A stretch of DNA of 64,000 nt from a virus, in IMG/VR virus record IMGVR_UViG_3300031703_000002, positions 16,141 through 80,140 of that record. One strand, 5' to 3'. The translations under genes were made by a program, and so were the position numbers. Shown piece after piece: positions 59,918 through 64,000 of this stretch. Position 1 is the stretch's first letter. Each line of letters begins with the position of its first letter. Below the pieces are notes generated by a model. That model was not told the origin of the DNA, ran no database searches, and was given only the letters and a program-made list of their open reading frames with translations.

Positions 59918-60025
59918 ATGAGTATAAATTTAGTAGCAGTACGATCTGTCAATTGGACTGAATTCGATGATGGGCAAATTGATGAACTAACAATAGAGTT
60001 TATTCCTGAAGTTAAAGAATCTTAA
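59918..60025 (+). CDS. Small hypothetical protein, 35 aa
   Basis: MSINLVAVRSVNWTEFDDGQIDELTIEFIPEVKES, acidic with beta potential; starts 11 nt after the previous stop, preceded by ACATATA. Short but plausible as the last gene of this unit. Confidence 0.4.
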   Translation: MSINLVAVRSVNWTEFDDGQIDELTIEFIPEVKES

Positions 60026-60027
60026 TT

Positions 60028-60101
60028 GTTAACAACTTTCCGAAAATAAGTACTCTAAAGTTTTTTTATATCAATAAAAAGTTGTATATTAGTAGTATAA
60101 C
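60028..60101 (+). promoter_or_regulatory. Early promoter module
   Basis: TTAACAACTTTCCGAAAATA, AGTACTCTAAAG, TTTTTTTATATCAATAAAAA, then core GTTGTATATTAGTAGTATAA. Near-copy of 57405-57465. Confidence 0.75.
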
Positions 60102-60111
60102 AAATTAAGAT

Positions 60112-60525
60112 ATGAAAGATCAATTAGTAAGTTTCGAAACGGCAACATTAGCAAAAGGAAAGGGATTCGATGAAGATGTGCATGATGCATATTATGTTAG
60201 TAAAGATGAACTATCTAAAGTAATGAGAGAAGAATGCTGGGATGGTTATCCTGTAAATTCAGAAGACGGTAAAGCATATACGTCTGCGCCAACTCAATCT
60301 TTATTACAAAGATGGTTAAGAGAAACACATGATATAAATGTAGAATCTAATTACTTACCAAATGCTAAAGCATATAGGAGTTTATATGTACCAATGACTG
60401 ATACTATTCCAAAAGAAGTAAAGTATAGAGCATGGAGTAGATATTACGGAAATAAAAATTGGCCTAATTACGAAGAAGCATTAGAAGAAGGATTACAAGA
60501 AGCATTAAAACTAATAACTATATGA
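60112..60525 (+). CDS. Conserved phage protein, 137 aa (unknown)
   Basis: VSFETATLAKGKGFDEDVHDAYYV... Y-T-S-A-P-T-Q-S-L-L-Q-R-W-L-R-E-T-H-D-I-N-V is a block that I know from many phages and prophages of Bacteroidota ('APTQSLLQKWLRE.H.I'), without assigned function. The middle Y-V-P-M, then W-S-R-Y-Y-G-N and E-A-L-E-E-G-L-Q-E-A-L-K-L finish the pattern. It has its own early promoter and is coupled to the next small gene. Confidence 0.6.
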   Translation: MKDQLVSFETATLAKGKGFDEDVHDAYYVSKDELSKVMREECWDGYPVNSEDGKAYTSAPTQSLLQRWLRETHDINVESNYLPNAKAYRSLYVPMTDTIPKEVKYRAWSRYYGNKNWPNYEEALEEGLQEALKLITI

Positions 60526-60647
60526 AAGATTTAAACTACTGGAAAAACAATTGTGAAGAAGACTATTTACATACACCAATAAGCGTATTGCGATATATTA
60601 CAGAACTAGAAACTAGATTAGAAGATAATACAGAAGTATCAAGCTAA
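60522..60647 (+). CDS. Small conserved protein, 41 aa
   Basis: 4-nt overlap with the previous gene. The block YWKNNCEEDYLHTPISVLRYITELE is a pattern seen in small phage proteins next to the 'APTQSLLQ' family. Function unknown. Confidence 0.5.
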   Translation: MKDLNYWKNNCEEDYLHTPISVLRYITELETRLEDNTEVSS

Positions 60648-60649
60648 TG

Positions 60650-60698
60650 AATTGTTCGTAACTTTTAAGAAACAATCAACTCACGAAAACAATTAAGA
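60650..60698 (+). promoter_or_regulatory. Partial copy of the early upstream block
   Basis: ATTGTTCGTAACTTTTAAG matches the upstream block of the other modules, but no TATATTAG core follows; only CACGAAAACAATTAAGAT before the kinase ATG. Either a degraded promoter or an upstream element used without a core. Confidence 0.35.
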
Positions 60699-60699
60699 T

Positions 60700-61101
60700 A
60701 TGAAAGAATTATATTTACTAAGAGGTTTACCAGGATCTGGAAAAACAACACTAGCAAAATCAATTGGAGGAATCCACATGGAAGCAGATCAATATTTTAT
60801 GGAAGATGGTGTATATAACTTTGATGCAACCAAATTAAAGTTAGCACATAATTACTGCCAAAATCAAACTAGTGCATGGATGAAAACTGATGGTGAACAG
60901 GTTAATGTTGATAAAATTGTTGTTTCAAATACATTTACACAAGAATGGGAAATGAAAGCATATTATGATCTTGCAAAAGAACATGGATATACTGTGTATT
61001 CTTTAATTGTAGAGAACAGACATGAAGGTGAAAACATTCACGGAGTTCCAGTTGAAGCGTTAGATCGAATGGAGAATAGGTTTGAAGTCAAATTAAGATA
61101 A
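60700..61101 (+). CDS. P-loop kinase (polynucleotide-kinase / N4BP2-like)
   Basis: A 133-residue single-domain kinase. RGLPGSGKTTLAKSI near 8-22 is the P-loop; M-E-A-D-Q-Y-F near 27 and V-S-N-T-F near 77 match the phosphate-acceptor 'S-x-D-x-Y/F' and 'V-D-N-T-N' motifs of N4BP2 and T4 Pnk kinase domains; NRHEGENIHGVP near 108 is the lid ('R...HGVP'). T4 Pnkp has a C-terminal phosphatase domain that is absent here. With the RNA ligase it could repair cleaved tRNAs, if 3'-phosphates are removed by another enzyme. Confidence 0.7.
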   Translation: MKELYLLRGLPGSGKTTLAKSIGGIHMEADQYFMEDGVYNFDATKLKLAHNYCQNQTSAWMKTDGEQVNVDKIVVSNTFTQEWEMKAYYDLAKEHGYTVYSLIVENRHEGENIHGVPVEALDRMENRFEVKLR

Positions 61102-61110
61102 TAATATCAC

Positions 61111-61176
61111 ATTTTTTGAAAATAAGTCATAAAAAGCTTTTTTTATTCAAAAGTTTGTGGTATATTTACATATAAC
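61111..61176 (+). promoter_or_regulatory. Early promoter module
   Basis: TTTTTTGAAAATAAGTCAT, then a T-rich stretch and core TTTGTGGTATATTTACATAT. Drives the microprotein at 61193. Confidence 0.7.
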
Positions 61177-61192
61177 AAATAAGAAATCAATT

Positions 61193-61282
61193 ATGGATCA
61201 CATCATTTTACTTTTCACTATCATCGTTTTTATTGTAGTAATATTTAAAAACTTAAACAAATCCACTTCACCGTTCGAATAA
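61193..61282 (+). CDS. Single-pass membrane microprotein, 29 aa
   Basis: MDHIILLFTIIVFIVVIFKN..., one transmembrane helix (residues 3-19) and a short polar tail NLNKSTSPFE. It has its own promoter module upstream and another downstream, so it forms a monocistronic unit. Possible roles are membrane modulation or host takeover. Confidence rests on promoter placement and a perfect hydrophobic segment. Confidence 0.5.
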   Translation: MDHIILLFTIIVFIVVIFKNLNKSTSPFE

Positions 61283-61284
61283 TA

Positions 61285-61360
61285 TTGTTCGTAACTTTTG
61301 AAAATAAGTCACAAAAGACTTTCCCAATTAAATAAAAAGTGTTATATTAGCACTATAATA
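61285..61360 (+). promoter_or_regulatory. Early promoter module of the sigma factor gene
   Basis: TTGTTCGTAACTTTTGAAAA continuing into TAAGTCACAAAAG, then core GTGTTATATTAGCACTATAA. Confidence 0.75.
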
Positions 61361-61384
61361 ATAACAACAACTTAAAATAAATAT

Positions 61385-61996
61385 ATGTCTAAAACAAAAC
61401 AGCCTAGCTACCGTGAATTATCAGAAAACTTTGTTAATTCTAAATCTGAACAAGATTATACAAAATTATACCAAAGAGTAAAACCAGGACTTAGAAACTA
61501 TATTGCAAATGTAGTTAAAGACGGTGATGCTACAGACGATATTTTAACAAACACACTGACTAAGTTATGGACTAAGATTGATCAATATGATCCAAGCTAT
61601 CAAATTACAACATGGCTATATCGTATTGCATTCAATGAATGTTTAGGTTGGATACGCCAGAGGAATTCTAAATATAGCATTGATGCTATGAAAGAATTTG
61701 GTATTGAATTGTCTGAACAACATGGACATACATCTGCTAAGGATCTATTAATCGAGTCTGAATACAAATCAGAACAAGATTGGTTAGATGAAGATCAAGA
61801 CCTTACAGATAGATATGAATTAGCTTTGACGAACATAAACAGTTTGAAGCCAATGTATAAAACTATTATTGAAGATCGATTAATTAACAACATGAAGTAT
61901 GAAGATATTGCAACAAAACATAAGCTTCCATTGCAGACTATAAAGAATCGTATTAGAAGAGGAAAAACGATCATCGCAGAGAATATGGGATATTAA
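61385..61996 (+). CDS. ECF-type sigma-70 family factor
   Basis: A 203-residue protein. Region 2 at about 45-100 (DATDDILTNTLTKLWTKIDQYDPSYQITTWLYRIAFNECLGWIRQRNSK) carries the core-binding and -10 elements; region 4 at about 150-203 (LKPMYKTIIEDRLINNMKYEDIATKHKLPLQTIKNRIRRGKTIIAENM) is the helix-turn-helix. An acidic linker of 45 residues separates them. It probably redirects host RNA polymerase to a subset of phage promoters and is distinct from the gp55-like late factor. Its gene has an early promoter, so it may control a middle stage; the target box is not identified. Confidence 0.85.
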   Translation: MSKTKQPSYRELSENFVNSKSEQDYTKLYQRVKPGLRNYIANVVKDGDATDDILTNTLTKLWTKIDQYDPSYQITTWLYRIAFNECLGWIRQRNSKYSIDAMKEFGIELSEQHGHTSAKDLLIESEYKSEQDWLDEDQDLTDRYELALTNINSLKPMYKTIIEDRLINNMKYEDIATKHKLPLQTIKNRIRRGKTIIAENMGY

Positions 61997-62039
61997 TTGA
62001 AAATAAACCTAGAAATTGTGAAACTTTTAAAAAGTTAAT

Positions 62040-62048
62040 GATATATAG
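62040..62048 (+). promoter_or_regulatory. GATATATAG late-type box
   Basis: 36 nt upstream of the 45-residue frame at 62084; may drive it late. Confidence 0.45.
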
Positions 62049-62083
62049 ACTATAAATTAAATAAACACTAATTAACACTAACA

Positions 62084-62221
62084 ATGCTAACACTACATAG
62101 ACATAATACAAATGAACAATTCGGATCTAATCCGACGGTTCAGATTTGTGGCTTATATTTTAGCAAGTCTATATGGAACTCGGATTTATGCGGTTCTTTT
62201 GAAAACAAAATGTTAGTATGA
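62084..62221 (+). CDS. Small hypothetical protein, 45 aa
   Basis: MLTLHRHNTNEQFGSNPTVQ... ending GSFENKMLV. It is preceded by ATTAACACTAACA and a late-type box and followed by a terminator, so it is a plausible single-gene unit. No motif. Confidence 0.4.
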   Translation: MLTLHRHNTNEQFGSNPTVQICGLYFSKSIWNSDLCGSFENKMLV

Positions 62222-62250
62222 TTTAATTAAATTAATATAACTATCTATTC

Positions 62251-62288
62251 AAAAGGACCTCTCTTCACAGATTGGTCCTTTTTCTTTT
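62251..62288 (+). terminator. Intrinsic terminator
   Basis: AAAAGGACC (62251-62259) pairs with GGTCCTTTT (62274-62282), then T-rich sequence. It insulates the tRNA array. Confidence 0.88.
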
Positions 62289-62302
62289 TGGTTAATATCG
62301 GA

Positions 62303-62379
62303 ATTGTTCGCAACTTCAGTAAAAATATTTAAAAAAGGTTTTTAGTTTAAAAGTTTTGTGGTACATTTACATTGTAAAT
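62303..62379 (+). promoter_or_regulatory. Promoter of the first tRNA cluster
   Basis: ATTGTTCGCAACTTCAG upstream block and core TTTTGTGGTACATTTACATT; variant of the early modules. Confidence 0.7.
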
Positions 62380-62390
62380 TAAAACAAAGT

Positions 62391-62411
62391 GTTCTTTGAC
62401 ATATTGGTAAT
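62391..62411 (+). promoter_or_regulatory. boxA-like antitermination element, copy 1
   Basis: GTTCTTTGACATATTGGTAA lies between promoter and first tRNA. It matches the second copy (63847) and resembles boxA of rRNA leaders (E. coli TGCTCTTTAACA), the NusB/NusE binding site. Confidence 0.6.
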
Positions 62412-62416
62412 GAAAT

Positions 62417-62489
62417 TGTCCCTTGGTGTAATTGGCAACACGTCTCGTTTTGATCGAGAAGAGCGTAGGTTCGAACCCTGCAGGGACAA
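62417..62489 (+). tRNA. tRNA-Gln (UUG)
   Basis: Full cloverleaf: acceptor TGTCCCT/AGGGACA, D stem GTGT/ACAC, anticodon stem TCTCG/CGAGA with loop TTTTGAT, T stem GTAGG/CCTGC. CCA is not encoded. Confidence 0.93.
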
Positions 62490-62521
62490 CAACAAAGATT
62501 CTGAAATATGGATCTTTAAAA

Positions 62522-62594
62522 CTAGGTGTAGGAAAGTTGGTATTCCGCTTGCTTTGGGAGCAAGAGATCGTAGGTTCGAGTCCTACCACTTAGA
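62522..62594 (+). tRNA. tRNA-Pro (UGG)
   Basis: Acceptor CTAGGTG/CACTTAG (one G-U), D stem GGAA/TTCC, anticodon stem CTTGC/GCAAG with loop TTTGGGA, T stem GTAGG/CCTAC. No CCA. Confidence 0.93.
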
Positions 62595-62598
62595 CAAT

Positions 62599-62670
62599 GG
62601 TCTATTAGTGAAGTGGCTATCATATCTGCCTGTCACGCAGAAGTAGAGGGATCGAAACCCTCATAGACCG
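62599..62670 (+). tRNA. tRNA-Asp (GUC)
   Basis: Acceptor GGTCTAT/ATAGACC, anticodon stem TCTGC/GCAGA with loop CTGTCAC, T stem GAGGG/CCCTC with the unusual loop start ATCG in place of TTCG. Confidence 0.92.
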
Positions 62671-62680
62671 CAATTAAATT

Positions 62681-62752
62681 GCGAATGTAGCATAGTGGTT
62701 AATGTTCTAGGCTTCCACCCTTGAGACGAGAGTTCGATTCTCTCCATTCGCT
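62681..62752 (+). tRNA. tRNA-Gly (UCC)
   Basis: Acceptor GCGAATG/CATTCGC, anticodon loop CTTCCAC, T stem GAGAG/CTCTC. One T-T mismatch in the anticodon stem. Confidence 0.92.
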
Positions 62753-62813
62753 CATTTCTAGTTTATAGGTCGTTCTGTCCTCGAGTTCTATCCAAAAACT
62801 CAAAAAAAGGCAA

Positions 62814-62887
62814 GGACCTCTAGCACAATTGGTTAGTGCACTTCGCTCATAACGAAAAGGTTGATGGTTCGAATCCATCGGGGTCCA
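62814..62887 (+). tRNA. tRNA with CAU anticodon (Met or Ile2)
   Basis: Acceptor GGACCTC/GGGGTCC (one T-G), D stem GCAC/GTGC, anticodon loop CTCATAA, T stem GATGG/CCATC. Elongator Met or lysidine-modified Ile cannot be separated by eye; T4 carries the Ile type. Confidence 0.9.
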
Positions 62888-62897
62888 CTGCAATTAA

Positions 62898-62971
62898 TTG
62901 TTCGTAACTTTAATAAAATAAGTTACTTAAAGTTTTTTATATCAATTAAAAGTGTTATATTTACTTATAAC
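62898..62971 (+). promoter_or_regulatory. Promoter module within the tRNA array
   Basis: TTGTTCGTAACTTTAATAAA upstream block, T-rich spacer and core GTGTTATATTTACTTATAAC. Starts the region with unusual tRNA-like RNA. Confidence 0.7.
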
Positions 62972-62993
62972 AAATAAGAGACTGTATTGATTA

Positions 62994-63060
62994 CCGGTTA
63001 CAAGCTTTGGTTCTTAACCCACCATTCACGTGGGGTTCTTAATTGAATTGAACAAACCGG
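62994..63060 (+). ncRNA. tRNA-like cloverleaf, non-canonical
   Basis: CCGGTT (62994-62999) pairs with AACCGG (63055-63060); inside are AAG/CTT (63002-63004 with 63013-63015), CCCAC/GTGGG with a 7-nt loop CATTCAC (63018-63034) and GTTC/GAAC (63035-63038 with 63050-63053). The four-arm layout is tRNA-like, but the T arm lacks TTCGA and position 33 is not T, so it is not a normal tRNA. Confidence 0.4.
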
Positions 63061-63300
63061 GACGCTTTCATAAACGCATCCAAACGGGCAGTAGGGGATG
63101 ATGAAAAGAAATAAATCGTACAATAAGCAAGAAATAGTCAACTTAAGATAAGGCTAAAGTAATGTATGAAAAGAATATCCGAAAGGAAAATAACGAAGCT
63201 CAGCGGTATCAATCAAACGCCTCCACGTGGCGATACTGGAAATTGGTTATGAACCTCGGCCGAGGAAAGCAACCAAAACTAAGTTTGAATAATGGTAACA
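63061..63300 (+). ncRNA. Structured non-coding stretch between tRNA-like elements
   Basis: Stems seen: CATCC/GGATG (63077-63081 with 63096-63100), GTATC/GATAC (63206-63210 with 63232-63236) enclosing CGCC/GGCG, and CCTCGGCCGAGG (63254-63265). A 70-codon frame across it (63162-63374) runs through stems and a T arm and is not protein-like. A phage RNA of unknown class or an intron-like element is possible. Confidence 0.45.
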
Positions 63301-63307
63301 TGAAGAA

Positions 63308-63332
63308 TGTGGTTCGAGTCCACACCCGTAAT
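63308..63332 (+). other. Isolated tRNA T arm and acceptor 3' strand
   Basis: TGTGG TTCGAGT CCACA followed by CCCGTAA. No matching 5' half (TTACGGG) precedes it at tRNA distance; the best upstream partner is TTACCGG at 62991-62997 (one mismatch), which would make an RNA of about 340 nt with tRNA-like ends. Confidence 0.45.
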
Positions 63333-63389
63333 AGCCAAAGGGTTGAAGCATTGAGGATGATGCGTAAGTTATAACAGATCTGCAGATCT

Positions 63390-63448
63390 AGAAGTGGTCG
63401 GTGAAAGCTGTACAGTACAAGCATAAGGTTCGAATCCTTACACTTCAC
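63390..63448 (+). other. Truncated tRNA-like element
   Basis: AGAAGTG pairs with CACTTCA except at the first position, and TAAGG TTCGAAT CCTTA is a proper T arm, but only about 27 nt lie between, too few for both D and anticodon arms. AGATC/GATCT hairpin (63376-63389) lies just upstream. Probably a deleted tRNA or part of the structured RNA. Confidence 0.4.
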
Positions 63449-63452
63449 TATT

Positions 63453-63526
63453 GACTTCTTAGCTCAGTTGGCTAGAGCACCTCACTTTTAATGAGGGAGT
63501 CCCGAGTTCGAGTCTCGGAGAGGTCA
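63453..63526 (+). tRNA. tRNA-Lys (UUU)
   Basis: Acceptor GACTTCT/AGAGGTC (one T-G), D stem GCTC/GAGC, anticodon stem CCTCA/TGAGG with loop CTTTTAA, T stem CCGAG/CTCGG. Confidence 0.94.
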
Positions 63527-63532
63527 CAATAT

Positions 63533-63614
63533 GCGTTTGTGGTGGAATTGGTAGACACGCTAGATTTAGGATCTAGTGTCGCAAGATGTGAGAGTTCGAG
63601 TCTCTCCAGACGTA
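63533..63614 (+). tRNA. tRNA-Leu (UAG)
   Basis: Class II tRNA: acceptor GCGTTTG/CAGACGT, anticodon stem CTAGA/TCTAG with loop TTTAGGA, long variable arm TGTCGCAAGATG, T arm with TTCGAGT. Confidence 0.92.
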
Positions 63615-63621
63615 CAAATTT

Positions 63622-63702
63622 GGGATGTGAAAGCCGTTCGGATACGGCAGCGAGACTGTAAATCTCGTCCTAACGGGAGTGGTTCGAGTCCACCGCAGCC
63701 CA
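63622..63702 (+). tRNA. tRNA-Tyr (GUA)
   Basis: Class II tRNA: acceptor GGGATGT/GCAGCCC (one A-G mismatch), D stem GCCGT/ACGGC, anticodon stem CGAGA/TCTCG with loop CTGTAAA, variable stem, T arm GTGG TTCGAGT CCAC. Confidence 0.9.
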
Positions 63703-63707
63703 CAATT

Positions 63708-63780
63708 GGTACTATAGCTCAGTTGGTAGAGCACCAGATTGAAGCTCTGGGTGTCGTTGGTTCGAGTCCAACTATCATCT
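63708..63780 (+). tRNA. tRNA-Phe (GAA), imperfect acceptor
   Basis: D stem GCTC/GAGC, anticodon stem CCAGA/TCTGG with loop TTGAAGC, T stem GTTGG/CCAAC are perfect. The acceptor GGTACTA/TATCATC has two mismatches (A-C, C-T) in the middle, so function may be reduced. Confidence 0.82.
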
Positions 63781-63786
63781 CAATAA

Positions 63787-63832
63787 AAGTTTTAAAATAA
63801 TGTAAACTTTTACGATTATCAGTGTATAATAA
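63787..63832 (+). promoter_or_regulatory. Promoter-like region before the last tRNA elements
   Basis: AAAGTTTTAAAATAATGTAA, then CAGTGTATAATAAAAG; weaker match to the early core, supported by the boxA copy right after it. Confidence 0.45.
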
Positions 63833-63846
63833 AAGTAAATTGAAAA

Positions 63847-63867
63847 GATCTTTGACGTATTGGTAAT
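63847..63867 (+). promoter_or_regulatory. boxA-like element, copy 2
   Basis: GATCTTTGACGTATTGGTAA differs from copy 1 (62391) at two to three positions while surrounding sequence differs more. Confidence 0.6.
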
Positions 63868-63886
63868 AAAAAATAAGGTTCCTTAC

Positions 63887-63910
63887 AGCAAACAAACTCT
63901 ATAAGGAAAC
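63887..63910 (+). other. Hairpin abutting the tRNA-Leu 3' half
   Basis: TTCCTTA (near 63889-63895) pairs with TAAGGAA (63902-63908); the 3' flank continues directly into ACTGC of the tRNA-Leu 3' half. Confidence 0.45.
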
Positions 63911-63951
63911 TGCTATCGCAAGATGTGTAGGTTCAAGTCCTACCTCCCTAA
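63909..63951 (+). tRNA. tRNA-Leu 3' half without a 5' half upstream
   Basis: ACTGC (anticodon-stem 3' strand), variable arm TATCGCAAGATGT like that of tRNA-Leu(UAG), T arm GTAGG TTCAAGT CCTAC, acceptor 3' strand CTCCCTA. Both stem strands match perfectly the 5' half located downstream at 63969 (TAGGGAG acceptor, GCAGT anticodon stem). Confidence 0.6.
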
Positions 63952-63968
63952 CAAAATTAATACAAAAT

Positions 63969-64000
63969 TAGGGAGTGGTGGAATTGGTAGACACGGCAGT
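63969..64000 (+). tRNA. tRNA-Leu 5' half, cut by the window end
   Basis: TAGGGAG acceptor, then TGGTGGAATTGGTAGACACG (Leu-type D arm as at 63540) and GGCAGT, the start of the anticodon stem. What follows is outside the window, so whether a normal 3' half comes next cannot be seen. Confidence 0.75.

Noticed and set aside
62389-62646. 85-residue + frame and an 80-residue minus frame
   Set aside because: They run across tRNA-Gln, tRNA-Pro and part of tRNA-Asp; cloverleaves explain the sequence.
62981-63140. Group I intron core
   Set aside because: GACTGT and ATAGTC could pair like P7, but the P3/P4/P6 elements and flanking exons in the right order were not found.
63060-63332. tmRNA
   Set aside because: ATAGTC and GAAAATAACGAAGC recall tmRNA tag regions, but there is no A-L-A-A-stop tag, no G-U acceptor pair and no matching 5' end.
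63162-63374. 70-residue frame in the tRNA array
   Set aside because: It crosses several RNA stems and a T arm, has no promoter-proximal leader and no protein-like pattern.
1-64000. CRISPR array, insertion sequence or integrase
   Set aside because: No regularly spaced direct repeats, no transposase or integrase-like protein and no att-like direct repeats beside tRNAs were seen.

Overview
The window is about 64 kb of an AT-rich, densely packed genome of a large contractile-tailed dsDNA phage of the T4 superfamily. The virion and replication cores are recognisable: portal, prohead protease and scaffold, major capsid protein, neck-like protein, both terminase subunits, tail sheath and tube, hub protein and tape measure; polymerase, clamp, clamp loader, UvsX, helicase, gp46/47, RNase H, class I ribonucleotide reductase and a gp55-like late sigma factor. 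The host is probably a member of the Bacteroidota. Start codons follow A-rich stretches instead of Shine-Dalgarno sequences, early promoters carry a TAnnTTTG-like -7 box, and the tRNA leaders carry a boxA-like TCTTTGAC element of the kind I associate with rRNA leaders of that phylum. Every gene but one lies on the + strand.

Layout. 1-2.5 kb: genes for probable capsid-packaged proteins. 2.6-10.1 kb: a metabolic and possible DNA-base-modification operon (DUF6378-like, SGNH-like, two paralogous putative thymine-modification proteins, LOG-family hydrolase, PLP enzyme, dUTPase), ending with the N-terminal half of a split DNA polymerase. 10.2-12.9 kb: nrdB and nrdA. 12.9-14.4 kb: three capsid-targeted proteins made by duplication. 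14.5-22.8 kb: clamp, C-terminal polymerase half, UvsX, helicase, a gp33-like candidate, gp47 and gp46. 22.8-34 kb: head genes with gp55. 34-37.5 kb: a lone minus-strand gene, clamp loader and RNase H. 37.5-51.5 kb: neck, terminase and tail genes. 51.5-60.7 kb: many small accessory genes, including guanylate kinase, PD-(D/E)XK-like and GIY-YIG nucleases, an inactive-looking phosphoesterase and an RNA ligase. 60.7-62.2 kb: P-loop kinase, a membrane microprotein and an ECF-type sigma factor. 62.3-64 kb: a tRNA array (Gln, Pro, Asp, Gly, CAU, Lys, Leu, Tyr, Phe) with odd tRNA-like pieces.

How the parts work together. A GATATATA box sits upstream of nearly every virion transcription unit and is the probable late promoter read by the gp55-like factor. 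A different module of about 75 bp, with a conserved upstream block and a TATATTAG/TATATTTA box, precedes accessory, sigma and tRNA genes. At least eight proteins begin with MK-x-x-K-x-[FLY]-E-x-F and then a [LIV]-x-E site, like T4 capsid-targeting peptides cleaved by the gp21 protease; this gives a predicted set of packaged internal proteins.

The most unusual observations are: a polymerase split between motifs A and B with about 5 kb of other genes in between; a tRNA-Leu 3' half placed 17 nt upstream of a perfectly matching 5' half at the window edge; a structured RNA beside the RNA ligase gene; a probable +1 frameshift (CTT TAA) in the hub/chaperone gene; and recurring C-terminal LF peptides on replication proteins. 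All assignments come from reading the sequence by eye; no database search was possible.
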